Shown: piece by piece, positions 37,011-47,400 of the stretch
Position numbering within the stretch: position 1 is the first letter of the stretch
How the letters are laid out: every line of letters starts with the position of its first letter
NCBI GenBank assembly: GCA_023238725.1
Contig: CM041537.1
Location: 29,794,009 to 29,858,008 of the forward strand
Direction of reading: 5' to 3'
Length of the DNA: 64,000 nt
Source: Scortum barcoo
Lineage: Eukaryota > Chordata > Actinopteri > Centrarchiformes > Terapontidae
The notes under the pieces: generated by a model
What the model saw: the letters and a program-made list of their open reading frames with translations, nothing else
Told to the model about the DNA's origin: nothing
Database searches by the model: none
Translations under genes and position numbers: made by a program

Positions 37011-38217
37011 TGGAGTTACTGATGGAGACCACTGTGGTACAAAGGTCTACCTTATATTGTTATACACTTCTAAGTTATGTTGAGAATTTCTAACTTTGGA
37101 GCAAAGCTTGAAAGAAAAGGAGAGTGACAATCTCCCTGAGGGCGAGAGGAAGAGAAGAAATGTCATTCTTCTTCTATACGTCTGTGCTCAGCCTGAGCCT
37201 GACAGACTGAAGACAGACAAGTGTGGTGAATATTGAGTAAGTGACCTTTCAAATAAGGCCTGGATGGTCTTTATATTCATTGTCACCGCTGTCATGAGGA
37301 CTGCAACAATAGATCCATCATCATCAATCATCATTTCATAGCCTGGTAAGGAGCTCTGACAAATGATGTAAACAATCCAGTAATATTCAGAGATGTTACC
37401 TCCGTGTCCAGCTCATGAGGTAGAAGTAGCTCAAACAGTCCTGCAATAAATCCTGACTAAAAGTAGGTTAGCGTGCTCATATTAGTGGAAATTGTTTTCG
37501 AGAGGTGTCAGTTCCACTTTATGATGGTGCTGCTGAATTGTTTGGTGTTATACTGAGAGGAGTTTCCAATATGTTTAGTATCAGACAGAACAGACTAAAT
37601 AGCAGAAACTCCTTTCTTAAACCGATTCAACAAAAACTAAACATTTCATTGCATTTCTTCGGTTGTTCTTCACTGCCCTCCACATTATCTTCACATTCTT
37701 ACTTGGCTGTGGGACTCAGTGCTGTGTCACTTGGTGCTGTTATCTTGGATCACATCACTTGTATTCCTCCAGTATTCATCTCCATCATCATGTGTCCCTG
37801 CCCTGCTCTGAAGAGCCCCTCACACAGCTACATGTTGTTGGTGTGAACATTAAAGGCTGCTCATCACCCACACAAAGGCATCAGTACTGATGTGGCTGGC
37901 CTCATACAGGCTCTGTGTAATTAATTACTGCACTTTAATTACAACCACAGCTGGCCATGAGGCAAAGTGTCTCCTTAACACCTGCTCTGAATATTAGCCC
38001 ACAGCAGCCGTGTGTCCACCAGCTTCACCCTACCTTTCTCTCATTCAACCAGCCCAAGTTTGTTTGGAGTACGACGCTGACGCCGTGTAACCCAAATGTA
38101 ACGAGTAACGAGATACTACGAGCTAAAGTACTAGCATTACTTACTAGCAGTACTAGCTGAGCCCGGAGTCATGTCGAGCCGCTGAAGCGTCTCTATTTCC
38201 CCTCTCACCACACTTAC

Positions 38218-38435
38218 TTTGTCCGTTCCCGTCGTGTCTCTCGGTGTCTCCTCTCCTCCTCTCTCTCTTCTCCTCTCCTCCTCTCCTCTCTCTCCTCCTC
38301 TCCTCCTCCTCCTCTCCTCCTTCCTGGAGCAGAGACGGAGCGCTCGGTCGGATCCAGGCGGGGAGAAGCAGGGAGGCTCGCCGCTGGCAGCGCTCGGTGT
38401 GCGGGCAGCTGAGAGCGGAGCGGCGGGCAGCAGCA
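38218..38435 (-). other. klhdc8a: Probable 5' non-coding first exon of the klhdc8a-like gene
   Basis: On the minus strand this GC-rich stretch ends at a strong donor, GACAAA|GTAAGTG, with GT at 38217-38216. It starts about 25-30 bp downstream of an AT-rich TATA-like element in GATATATGAGG. The start at 38435 is an estimate from that spacing. The next plausible exon on the same strand is the one containing the ATG at 22932, which would give a first intron of about 15.3 kb. The long open frame here (rich in Arg and Glu from the CT repeat) lacks a protein-like composition and is best read as untranslated leader. The link to the Kelch gene is inferred from strand, order and the absence of any other gene. 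Confidence 0.5.
38236..38330. repeat. (CT)n/(TCC)n-rich tract inside the first exon
   Basis: An almost pure pyrimidine run on the plus strand, built from tctcc, ctcct and tctct units. On the transcribed minus strand it is a purine (GAGGA)n tract in the presumed 5'UTR. It produces artefactual Arg/Glu-rich or Ser/Leu-rich open frames on both strands. Confidence 0.85.
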
Positions 38436-39976
38436 CGGCGGAGCCCCGCTCACACCGCCTCATATATCGCCATTATGTGGGTCAGAGATGAAGTATTTAT
38501 CTCCAGCTTTCACCGCACAAGTTCAGATGCTTCCCTGCGATGGTACACTCCGCAGAGAGAGGGAGACAGCCCGTGTGTTGTGATAACCTATATTTGGTGA
38601 AGGCAGCTCACTCACACTGTTTCACATGTGTGAATTAAAGAGACATGTTGTGAACTCAAGTGTGCATGTACTAGTCTTTGTATTCAAGAGATAGTGTAAA
38701 TGCTGTACAGGTTCAGTAAATCTGAAGCCACAGGGTGTTTTATCCTGGTGACAGAGCAGCACCCTCCTCATCTTCAGGCCATCTTCTCACTGTTGCTGTT
38801 GTTCAGTTACCAGAATCCCAGTCCGGACATGATTTTGGTGCCCTGTGGCAGATATAGGCCCACTATCATGGATGGGATCGATATTTTCCTCAGAATATTA
38901 TATTATTATTACAATAATTCAATGTTTTTTTTGGTTCCATCTAATCTCAGCACGGCCTGTTATGGCACACATGTCAGGGCAGGAAAAGCACATGTGAAGT
39001 TACACATATCATTAAAGCTTATATTTTTAATGCTCAATGACATGCCCCACTCTACATTCCTAGTTAACATTTTCAAAAGCAGATATATTAGAGGGAAACA
39101 TTGGAATAAATAGTTATGTCACTGAGTTCATCTTAGCCTCGGCTTGATGCCTAAAACAATTAACTAAACATGTTTTATATTACTTTGATTAAAAAATTAA
39201 AACTTGAAATATGTGTAAACATAACTGTGATTCTAGTTCCAACTTTGTTATTAGGCTATCTATTATCTATCTGTTATCTTTAGTTCTCAATTACACGTAT
39301 CCATGATATCACAAGAGGGCTGGGCATAGATGGTTTTGTCACAAAGCTGCTGCCTCTCTTGTAACACCAGTACCAGCAGCTTTGTATGGTATGCAATGTT
39401 AATCGTGAGCCTGTATAAGAGAGTGGTTAGAGGTTTGGTTGACTGTCATGATGTGGCATGGATACCTCTCTGTATACAGCACTGAAATACTTTGGGACAA
39501 ATGCTATGTAACACAGGCTACAGCACTGTTTGTGCACATAAAATAACTGTTTGTTGTTAATGGGCTTGGAACTGAAGAATTGATCTGAAATGCTTCCCTA
39601 TCTCTGGCCCTAACCACTGTTTTTGAAACTGCCCAGCAGAAATGATGTGTCACGCTTCAGTCAGCAAAAAGTCTCCTTGCACCTCTTGGGATTTTCTGAA
39701 TGTGTTTCAAGTAGGCAAACATCAAGAAGGAGAGGAGCAGTGTCACTGCTTTCTTGAATCCTATTCATGTGCCTCAACGGTTAAAGAAAATGAAGAACAT
39801 ATGTAAATGAAACATCCACCTGCTAAATATGCTACTGTACTGTTCAATGCAATAATGTTACAGCCAACCCTTTCACGCATGGTATAGCTCGAGTGCTCAA
39901 ACATTTAACTACATCATTGGCTATGATTCCAAAAACCTTTTCCCTTATACAGTTTTAACATCATCCTCATTAATAT

Positions 39977-40414
39977 TGTGATGTCTCGTCATGTCTGTTA
40001 AATTTCCATGTCTGTCATGTTTCTGTTTCTGTTTCCTGGCATGTCTGTTTTATTTTGAAAGACTAATCTTCCCTCTCGTTTCAGGTCCCTTAACTTCCTG
40101 TCCTTGTGTGTTTTCAGATTGTGTGATTGTCTGCCCCGCCCTGATTGTTTCCACCTGTTCCCCATTACCTCATGTGTATATATTGTCTGCGTTTCTCCTG
40201 TCTTGTTGCCAGATTGTTGACCTTATCCAAGTGTTCATGTCTCTGTGTGTCTTCGTCTTGTGTCACGTGTTCAAGTGTTCATCGATCCAGCCATCAAGCC
40301 ACGACCAATAATCCAAGCCTGCTTTTTGTAAGAACCTTATTAAAAGCTTCTTTTGAAAGCCTGAACCTGTCTTTGTCCTGCATTTGGGTCCACCTGCTTT
40401 GTGCCTTCATAACA
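39977..40414 (+). mobile_element. Solo LTR, copy 2 (5-bp target duplication AATAT)
   Basis: A 438-bp unit starts TGTGATGTCTCG and ends CTTCATAACA, flanked directly by AATAT (39972-39976 and 40415-40419). It shares long blocks with the copy at 2581-2964, including the core ccctgattgtttccacctg, the TATA-like region and the end ctgcatttgggtc. It has extra sequence between TATA and the polyadenylation-like signal that copy 1 lacks. Both insertions are in plus orientation and neither has an internal region. Confidence 0.87.
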
Positions 40415-41510
40415 AATATTTGTTATCCTGGAATATTACATCATAAATCCTTGTTGAGACAAACAATTATGTTTGAGAACACAGCTGATGAAGCATTTGA
40501 GAAGAATCAGCTATTCTGAACTGAAGAAGTGAAGGTTGGCAGGCACTAGATCTACTAACATTACATTGCTACTCATGGATTTTGGAATGATCCATATTAC
40601 ATTATTACATCATCAAATGGAACCTTCAATAATTCTAATCACATATTTGGGATCATAGTCCAATGGTACTCTTGGGTTGGCTATCAATAATATGATGTAG
40701 CTGTAAGTAAATATAGCCTTTTCATTCCATTTAACAGATTTTGTCTTGATGTGTTGCTAACATCAGCCAGCTAACTAGTTAGTTACTTACTACCTAACAA
40801 GGCTAATGCTGGGATGGCCATGCCAACAGACTTTATGCGCTTGTGTTCTGCTGTTCTGTGACCATGATGGGAACTACCAAGTCTTTAACGGATTGTAGAG
40901 TTATTAAAAATAGAATTTGTCCTTAGTACTAGGGTACTTAGCTGCTCTGGCTCCACACTGGTTGGTGGTAGACTGGGTCAGTGGGAGGGACCCTCTACTA
41001 TGATTGGCTGTTACATTGTTAGAGACCAGAAACACTGACTACGCATCAGTGTCTTGGCGGCTCTGAGCCCTCTAAGATTGTTTAATAGGAGTGTAACAGT
41101 TGGGAATAAAGATGCAGTTTCCTGGCAGTTTGTATACAGACTCTAGAGGACTCTATAGAACATCCAGGCATGAGGGACGTGCTAAGTAGGGATCAGATGT
41201 GACCCAGTGTCGTTTGACTTTAGTTTACGGGGCAGTTTTCTTCTAATAAGTGACCCTGTAAGAAAGTGAAACCAAATAAAGGTATTGTGTTCTGAGCTCT
41301 CAGTGTTTTGTCCAAAGGCTATGTCCAAATGCTATATGGCATTACATTTGTCTAATTACAGCCTCTGTTATCTTTTTAAGTTATCATAGGCCCATGTCGG
41401 TAGTATTAAATGTGATGTCTAATAATAGCTTAATTTAAAGTATAGTGTCTACAGTGGTCTCAGGTAGTTATGACAGGCCCCAGTGTACACTACCTGCTAG
41501 ATATGAAGTA

Positions 41511-41523
41511 CACACATGCACAC

Positions 41524-41555
<32 letters not shown>

Positions 41556-41585
41556 TGTATATTTTACACACACACACACACACAC
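41511..41585. repeat. Compound (CA)n microsatellite with duplicated flank
   Basis: Two CA arrays separated by ctgtatatttta. The same ctgtatattttac follows the second array, so the array plus flank seems to have been duplicated in tandem. Confidence 0.92.
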
Positions 41586-42115
41586 CACCACTGTATATTT
41601 TACCAGCAATGTGTGGTATTTTACTGGCAAGATTAAGATACTGTACTGAGAAAGCAGAGAGGTCAAAGAGAAATCTATCAGAACCATGGATAGCCCTCTG
41701 ATGGTCAAAGAACTGAAATGTGAAGCCATCAGTGCCTAAGAGCAGAGGAGCTTTCTATTCCACTGTGGTGCTGAAATGGCCATTTACTATAACAGAAGAC
41801 ATTCTTTGCTGAAACAATATCACTGCATTCCCATTTGAATGTAGCGTATTTTGGATCGCTTATGACATTGATTTCTACTTAGAACATGATCTTGTAACAT
41901 AGTTTATTGTGTATCAGGATCTCCTATTTGGTTCCTACAATATGATATGGTAGAACACTGTCTAGGTACTGTGTAGTATAAACATATTTTAAAATCTGTG
42001 TCAGTCAGACACAGCTGGAGCATCAACAATTGCAATCAATGAAACAACCTATCACAGCAGAGCGTCCCTCCCACTGGTCCCTCCTCACTTAAGTCTACTG
42101 CTTGCTGAATGTGTG

Positions 42116-42130
42116 GGCTCCATCTAGTGG
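42116..42130 (-). promoter_or_regulatory. Weak CTCF-like motif
   Basis: The reverse complement CCACTAGATGGAGCC matches the CTCF core with one mismatch (A for C after GG). It is listed because it shares the CCACTAGATGG core with the site at 9121. Confidence 0.3.
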
Positions 42131-43394
42131 ACAAACATGCCATGCCAGAACCAAAAATGTATGACATCAGGCAAGTTTTTTTTTTGGGAGATATTGACAT
42201 AGACAGAGCCTAACCTTACAGTTCAGACCACTAGCATGTTTTTTTCTTTCACCAAAGGAGTTGTTCAGTTTTAACAGCAGACAAATTAGTAGCAGGTGCG
42301 CCGTTTCACTTGAAATCAATGGACAGCTGCTCATTTACATGGAAATGTTACTTTATTCTTTTTGCTGTTGTGAATATATTGTGCATCTATTTCATGGATC
42401 CACAACCAATTCCACTGTTAAAGATGTTAAATGTATTTAGTAATTTCTTAAGTTGTGCCAGTGGTTGTGTGTTACATTGTGGGTAACACACAACCTACCA
42501 TAACCAATGGGGTACGAACAGAAGAAGACGTACAGCACCTTCTAAGCAAACTGTGGATAAAACAAACTTGATGGGAGAATGTGTAGTCCTCCACAGTAAA
42601 ACAAATAAATTTTGACTCTAATCGTTAAAGGATGAAACACAGAAACAGTGTGAAATTGATACCATTGTGTAGAATAAATCGATATATTACATTTCACATA
42701 TCATATGAAGAGTTCATTTACAAATAGGATAAAAGCCAATCTTACAAATTTAGCCCCTGATGCTGATGGTCGTGGTGGCCCAGAGCCCAAACTTCATCCC
42801 CAGGCATTTGAGCCAAACGCCAGCATCTGGATGTGATGCATCCCTAGTGAAAACACAAGGTATGGAAAAAATAACACTATTTAGCAATTGTTTCATCGTA
42901 CAGCCAATGTCACACAACACGTTTTTAATTTCCTTCATTTCTTTGGCAACTTTGTTGATGGAGTCCATAGTGTCCCTTTGCATCAGTGAGGACACAGCTG
43001 CTCAGCTGCTGCAGGACGACCAATCTTGATGGAACATACAGCAACTAAAACAACATTTTGGTGAATAAAGTTGTTTTTGTACATAAGTTTAAATAACTTG
43101 AATGCATTTGGTTTCCTTATTTTAAAGAAGGAAATATGAATTACGTAGTTTACTTGGGTTATCCCGTGTGTCGTGCACGTCTCTGTACTCCTACACCTCT
43201 GTCACCACTCCACTCCAGAGGGATTGCCCAATTCTCCCTGCCTGTTTCTCATCAAGTAGCGTGTCCCCTGACCCCCACCCGTCCACTTTGATGTTAGACC
43301 ACTTTTTTTCGATTAATTACATATTTTTGGTTTTTCTGTTTTTGCTGAGGATGTTCAAGTTTTTGTTTCCTCACTGTTTTTGTAAGTAAAAGCA

Positions 43395-43945
43395 CCGCAG
43401 TGCAATATGTGACTGGAATGAGAGGGTGAAGTCCAGGATGACACACAGGCTGTGGCTCTAGCCTTACTGAACAAAGTGGATGTATTAGTGCCGAGGTAAA
43501 GCTGGCTTTCATCGGCATAGCAGTGGAAGCTGAAGCTGTTGTGGTGAATGATGTGACCAAGTGGGAGCATGTAAATGGTGAAAAGAAAGGGTCCAAGCAC
43601 AGAACTTGTTAACCATGCCAGTGTTAACTGAGGCAGGTGTGGAACTGTAGTCCTTGATGGTGACAAATGTGATTCCTATTGGAGAGATATGACAGGAACC
43701 AGGAGAGAGCTGCACCTGTGAGGCAGGGTTATTCAAAGAATTGATTAAGGAAGATGGTGTAGGACACTGTGTCAAATTCTGCAGAGAGGTCCAGGAGAAT
43801 GAGCATACTGATGTGGCCGGAGTCTGCAGTGATGAGGTCATCTGTGATTTTGATGAGGATTGCCTCTGTGCTGTGTTCTGAAACCAGATTAAAAGGGTTC
43901 ATAGAGCTCATGAATGCACATGTTTTAATGGAGTTGGGCGGCAAC
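43395..43945 (-). mobile_element. L2-clade LINE reverse transcriptase fragment
   Basis: The minus strand encodes, across two or three frames, hallmark RT blocks of fish L2 elements. These are STEAILIKITDDL, then LILLDLSAEFDTV (motif A, with the catalytic Asp pair region), SSVLGPFLFTIYMLPLGH (motif B region) and HCYADESQLYLGTN (motif C, where the usual YADD/FADD is YADE). The last change removes a catalytic Asp. There are stop codons and frame breaks, and the flanks lack the endonuclease domain and a clear 3' end. It is a dead 5'- and 3'-truncated copy. Confidence 0.85.
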
Positions 43946-44449
43946 TGCTCTTTCTAGGATGTTACTGAGAAAAGGAGAGTTAGAGATTGGTCAATAGTTG
44001 GTAAGTTGGCTTTTTGAGGATAAGGGAGACAGCTGCCATTTCATAGCTGGAGGAGCTGCAGGACTGAAGAGGGAATCATTAGAGATGGGCATATTCAACA
44101 ACTGCCATAGCTCTGTCCTTAATAATAGTCAGGCCCAGCCAGACATGCCTATGCTCCACCTGAACAATATATATGAAGCGACCACAATTGATGGTGAGCA
44201 TCGTGAAGATGGTATCTGGATCTCCACTGAATCCTCAATAGTTTGGTCTGCTCCAACCGCTGGTTAGTGGGGCTCTCCAGCAATCCCACTACCTGGGCAC
44301 AGGTATACGTGTGGTCAGACATGCCGGCTGTCATCCTGTCCCTCTCAAGCGGAGTGACGGCTGGTGAGCAGGCCAAGAGGTGGCAGATGGGATGAGAAAG
44401 GTCCAGAGGAATGCTAATTTCAGGGCTTTTTAACACCCACAACAGCCTT

Positions 44450-47400
44450 ACACATTATGGCAGTCAATATGCACTGCTCAGCCTGCAAAAAATGTATTAA
44501 CCAACACCCGAACCCGATCCAAGTAAAGAGTTTTGGCTCTGGCAGTGTAAAGACAAGAGATACCATAAGGAAAAAACTCAAAAGTGAAGCTTCACCATTC
44601 CAGTGATGATCTAGCTGCTTGCATGTGTGTGTTTTAAAGAGAGAGTAGAGAGGGGAAGAGAAGGTGCAAGGTGTACTATTGCATAGAATGTTTCTTGCTA
44701 AGTTATTAACTATAACTGAATGCTGCTTTGTCACTTTTTGACCCAAACACATGATGTTTTTTAGCTTAGGGTTGATATCTCCTGATTTGGCTGTGAGTGC
44801 AAAGATTTTTCTCAGGGTACTGAGGCAAAGCTGATAGCTAAGCCTGTTAGAGGTCATAACTTGTATGTTATTGAACCTTGACTGCCATCACAAAAGCAGA
44901 GAGCTGAATGAAACTCATTCAAATAATTACAATTCTTTAGTTACCAATCGAATACACTTTTGTAAGCATATAACTTCTCAGTCTTTATTAAGAGTTAATG
45001 TACAGCATAATTTAGTAAATGTACCAAGAAAACAACAACCTTAACAAATTCAGCTGAATTCAGTTACAAACTGTCCCATTGGATTATTCAGCCCTACAAA
45101 GTCAATTTGTTTTACTATATAAAAAATGATGTTATTGAAATTTATAACTTTTTAAAAAATTGCATGTAAAATTTACAATGACTAGAGAACAGAGTAAAAA
45201 AATGGCAGTGATTACAGTCAGAGTAATTTAGGCTAGCTGGTGAGATAGATGAAAAGAATTAGATTTACATTCTCTGGCTTTTCTGCCTTTTGTGTCCAGC
45301 TTTTTTATTACTGTCATTGCTTTGAAAAAATCAAGCCCCCCTTATTTTCTCTGCCTGGGGTAAGGTTCCCCCCCCCCTGGTCCATGCCACCACATCTTCT
45401 GGCCCCCTGCTATTCTTTAAAAGCCAGACAGAGGGACTGTGGCCTAGAAATCCTGCTCTGAATGTGGGTACCAACTTGCTGTCAGCACTGCTGTCTACCC
45501 TCCTGGGACCTAGCCTGATTACAGCATCATCATTCTCTCTCTTTTAGTTTTGGACACACACAGAAACACACACAGACACAGCTGTGGCTACATCTGTACT
45601 TTGCAGCTCATTGAATATGCCTTTTCAACTGCATTATTATTTTCTAAGAGCCTTGAATCTGTGTGGTCTCCTGTCACTGTATTTTCAGGCTACTCTGAAG
45701 TCTCAGTGTCAGAGACAGAGTCGATTGTGGAGATATTGTTACCAATGACAGCAGGTCAGTTGCATAATTGGCTTGTCGACATGTCATTCTTTATCACTGA
45801 TGTTTCCATTGGAACACTGGTCTTGGGGACAGGAATCCACTGCTACATCTATAATTCAACTGAGACTCAAACTGTCTACAACCAGCAGTTTTTACCTGGC
45901 AAAACTTGCAGGTTATTGTTCTTGGTACAGGTATGAGTTTGGCCAGAAATTTAGCAGGTCAGCAGGAGCAGTAATTAGGCCAATATGTTTTTGCACTGTG
46001 CAAACCAGTTACTAATTCTTCTTACTATTCTTGTGGAATATTTCCAGTTTAGAAGAAAATTATCTATTGGTTAAGGGTCAATTGAATGAAAATGAGCCAT
46101 CTTTCCCAGACAGATCTTTACTGAAACACTTTGCTCCAAAAAAGCATTTCCAGTTCCTTCTTCAAATACATTCTGCTACTGGATCTGATGTTACAACTAG
46201 TGGATACTGTAATGGTTCCATGTATGGTGGATACTGGAAAATATACATGGAAATAATGAAGCCACAGAGGCCACATAGAGAAACAAATATATATTTCGTG
46301 GCCACATTTTATTACATTGATTGCACATCTTACTAAATCCTTACTACGAATAGTAATAGCTCGAATAGCTCAGTAATTCTAGCAGTGCACATGACCAAAT
46401 TATTCATTTAGCCAGCACTTGTCCTCGGTGAAGTGGTAGCTTTCTGGATAGAAACTCTTTAAAAAATATATATATTAATATAATAATAAAATTTATTTTA
46501 TCTTGGGGTTGACTTATCAAGACATTTGTCAGCATTCACTATATACTAACAAGCATATTGAGAGCTTGTGGATTACTTGAAGCAGGTGTAGCGCACTTGC
46601 CTGAGAAGGACTCGTCCTTTGTTATGGCTCTCTGTATGTATGCTTATCTCAAGCACACGAGTTAATCAAAACGGGGGAATGAATTAATTAAAGCGTGAGA
46701 ATGAATTAATTAAATAGGGGGATAAATTATATCTCTGTGCACAAAATAGCTTTTCGTGCTCTCAATGTAGTAAAACATGGCCTTAAAATACATATATTTT
46801 TTCTCTTTTTGAGTAATCCCAACAGCAAGAAATAGACACATCATCAAATTGTCATACTGTTCTTTTAAGGAAAACCTGAGCACTAAAACCATTCAGCGAT
46901 ATTTTACACCAGTGTCCATCACAGTTTGTGTGACCCCTTCCTGTTTCACTGTGACAATGCTCTCCCACATAAAGCCAGCTCCATAAGGAAATGTTCTCTC
47001 AGTCTGTTGTAGGAGAACTTGAGCCCTGACCTCAACCCCATAAACTCCAGCACCACCTTAAGATGAACTTGAGCACTGACAGTGAGCCAGGCCTTATTGC
47101 CCAACATTAGTGTTGGACTTCTGATGCCTAAAACAGCAACAAATGAATACCCGTGATTTGGGATTGACATGACAAAACGATCACATATGGGTTTAAAGTT
47201 CAGGTGTAGGGTTAGGGTACATTTTGACATGTAGTGGGACTACTGTGAGAACTCTCTCTCTATTATTACCACTCTTCTGCACTTTAAACACTTCTAATTA
47301 TGTATTCACTTCAGATAAAGCTATTTGATCTGTGTGATATATATAGTCTGTGTGGGCAACATGTAAATGCCAATGAAAATGAAACCATACACATCCCAGT

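Larger units (their letters stand above)
22945..38217 (-). other. klhdc8a: Putative first intron (about 15 kb)
   Basis: It runs from the donor at 38217 to an acceptor just upstream of the start codon; the 3' boundary is approximate. Contents in order are the candidate regulatory block at 24.5-25.1 kb, R1 copies at 25.7 and 29.8 kb, the Tc1 element, the LINE endonuclease fragment, the 29-bp hairpin, the (TG)n array at 36.3 kb and R2 copy 1. Stretches 26.0-29.8 and 34.3-36.2 kb show nothing recognisable. Confidence 0.5.
38160..38600 (-). promoter_or_regulatory. CpG-rich promoter block
   Basis: This is the only strongly GC- and CpG-rich segment in an otherwise AT-rich window. The densest part is about 38330-38460, with many CG dinucleotides and GCGG/CCGC motifs. 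On the minus strand a TATA-like GATATATGAGG (about 38460-38470) precedes the GC-rich leader. Such isolated CpG blocks mark vertebrate promoters. Direction is assigned from the TATA-like element and the downstream splice donor; bidirectional activity is possible. Confidence 0.55.

Noticed and set aside
38137..38463. Arg/Glu-rich open frames over the CpG block
   Set aside because: Produced by the CT/GA repeat. No conserved protein features, and a splice donor cuts through them; better read as 5'UTR.
42750..42995. 81-codon minus frame with VAKEMKEIKNVL, reminiscent of the C-terminal helix of a transposon-associated Myb-like protein
   Set aside because: Only a short helix-like stretch, with no Myb/SANT domain or neighbouring transposase; low confidence.
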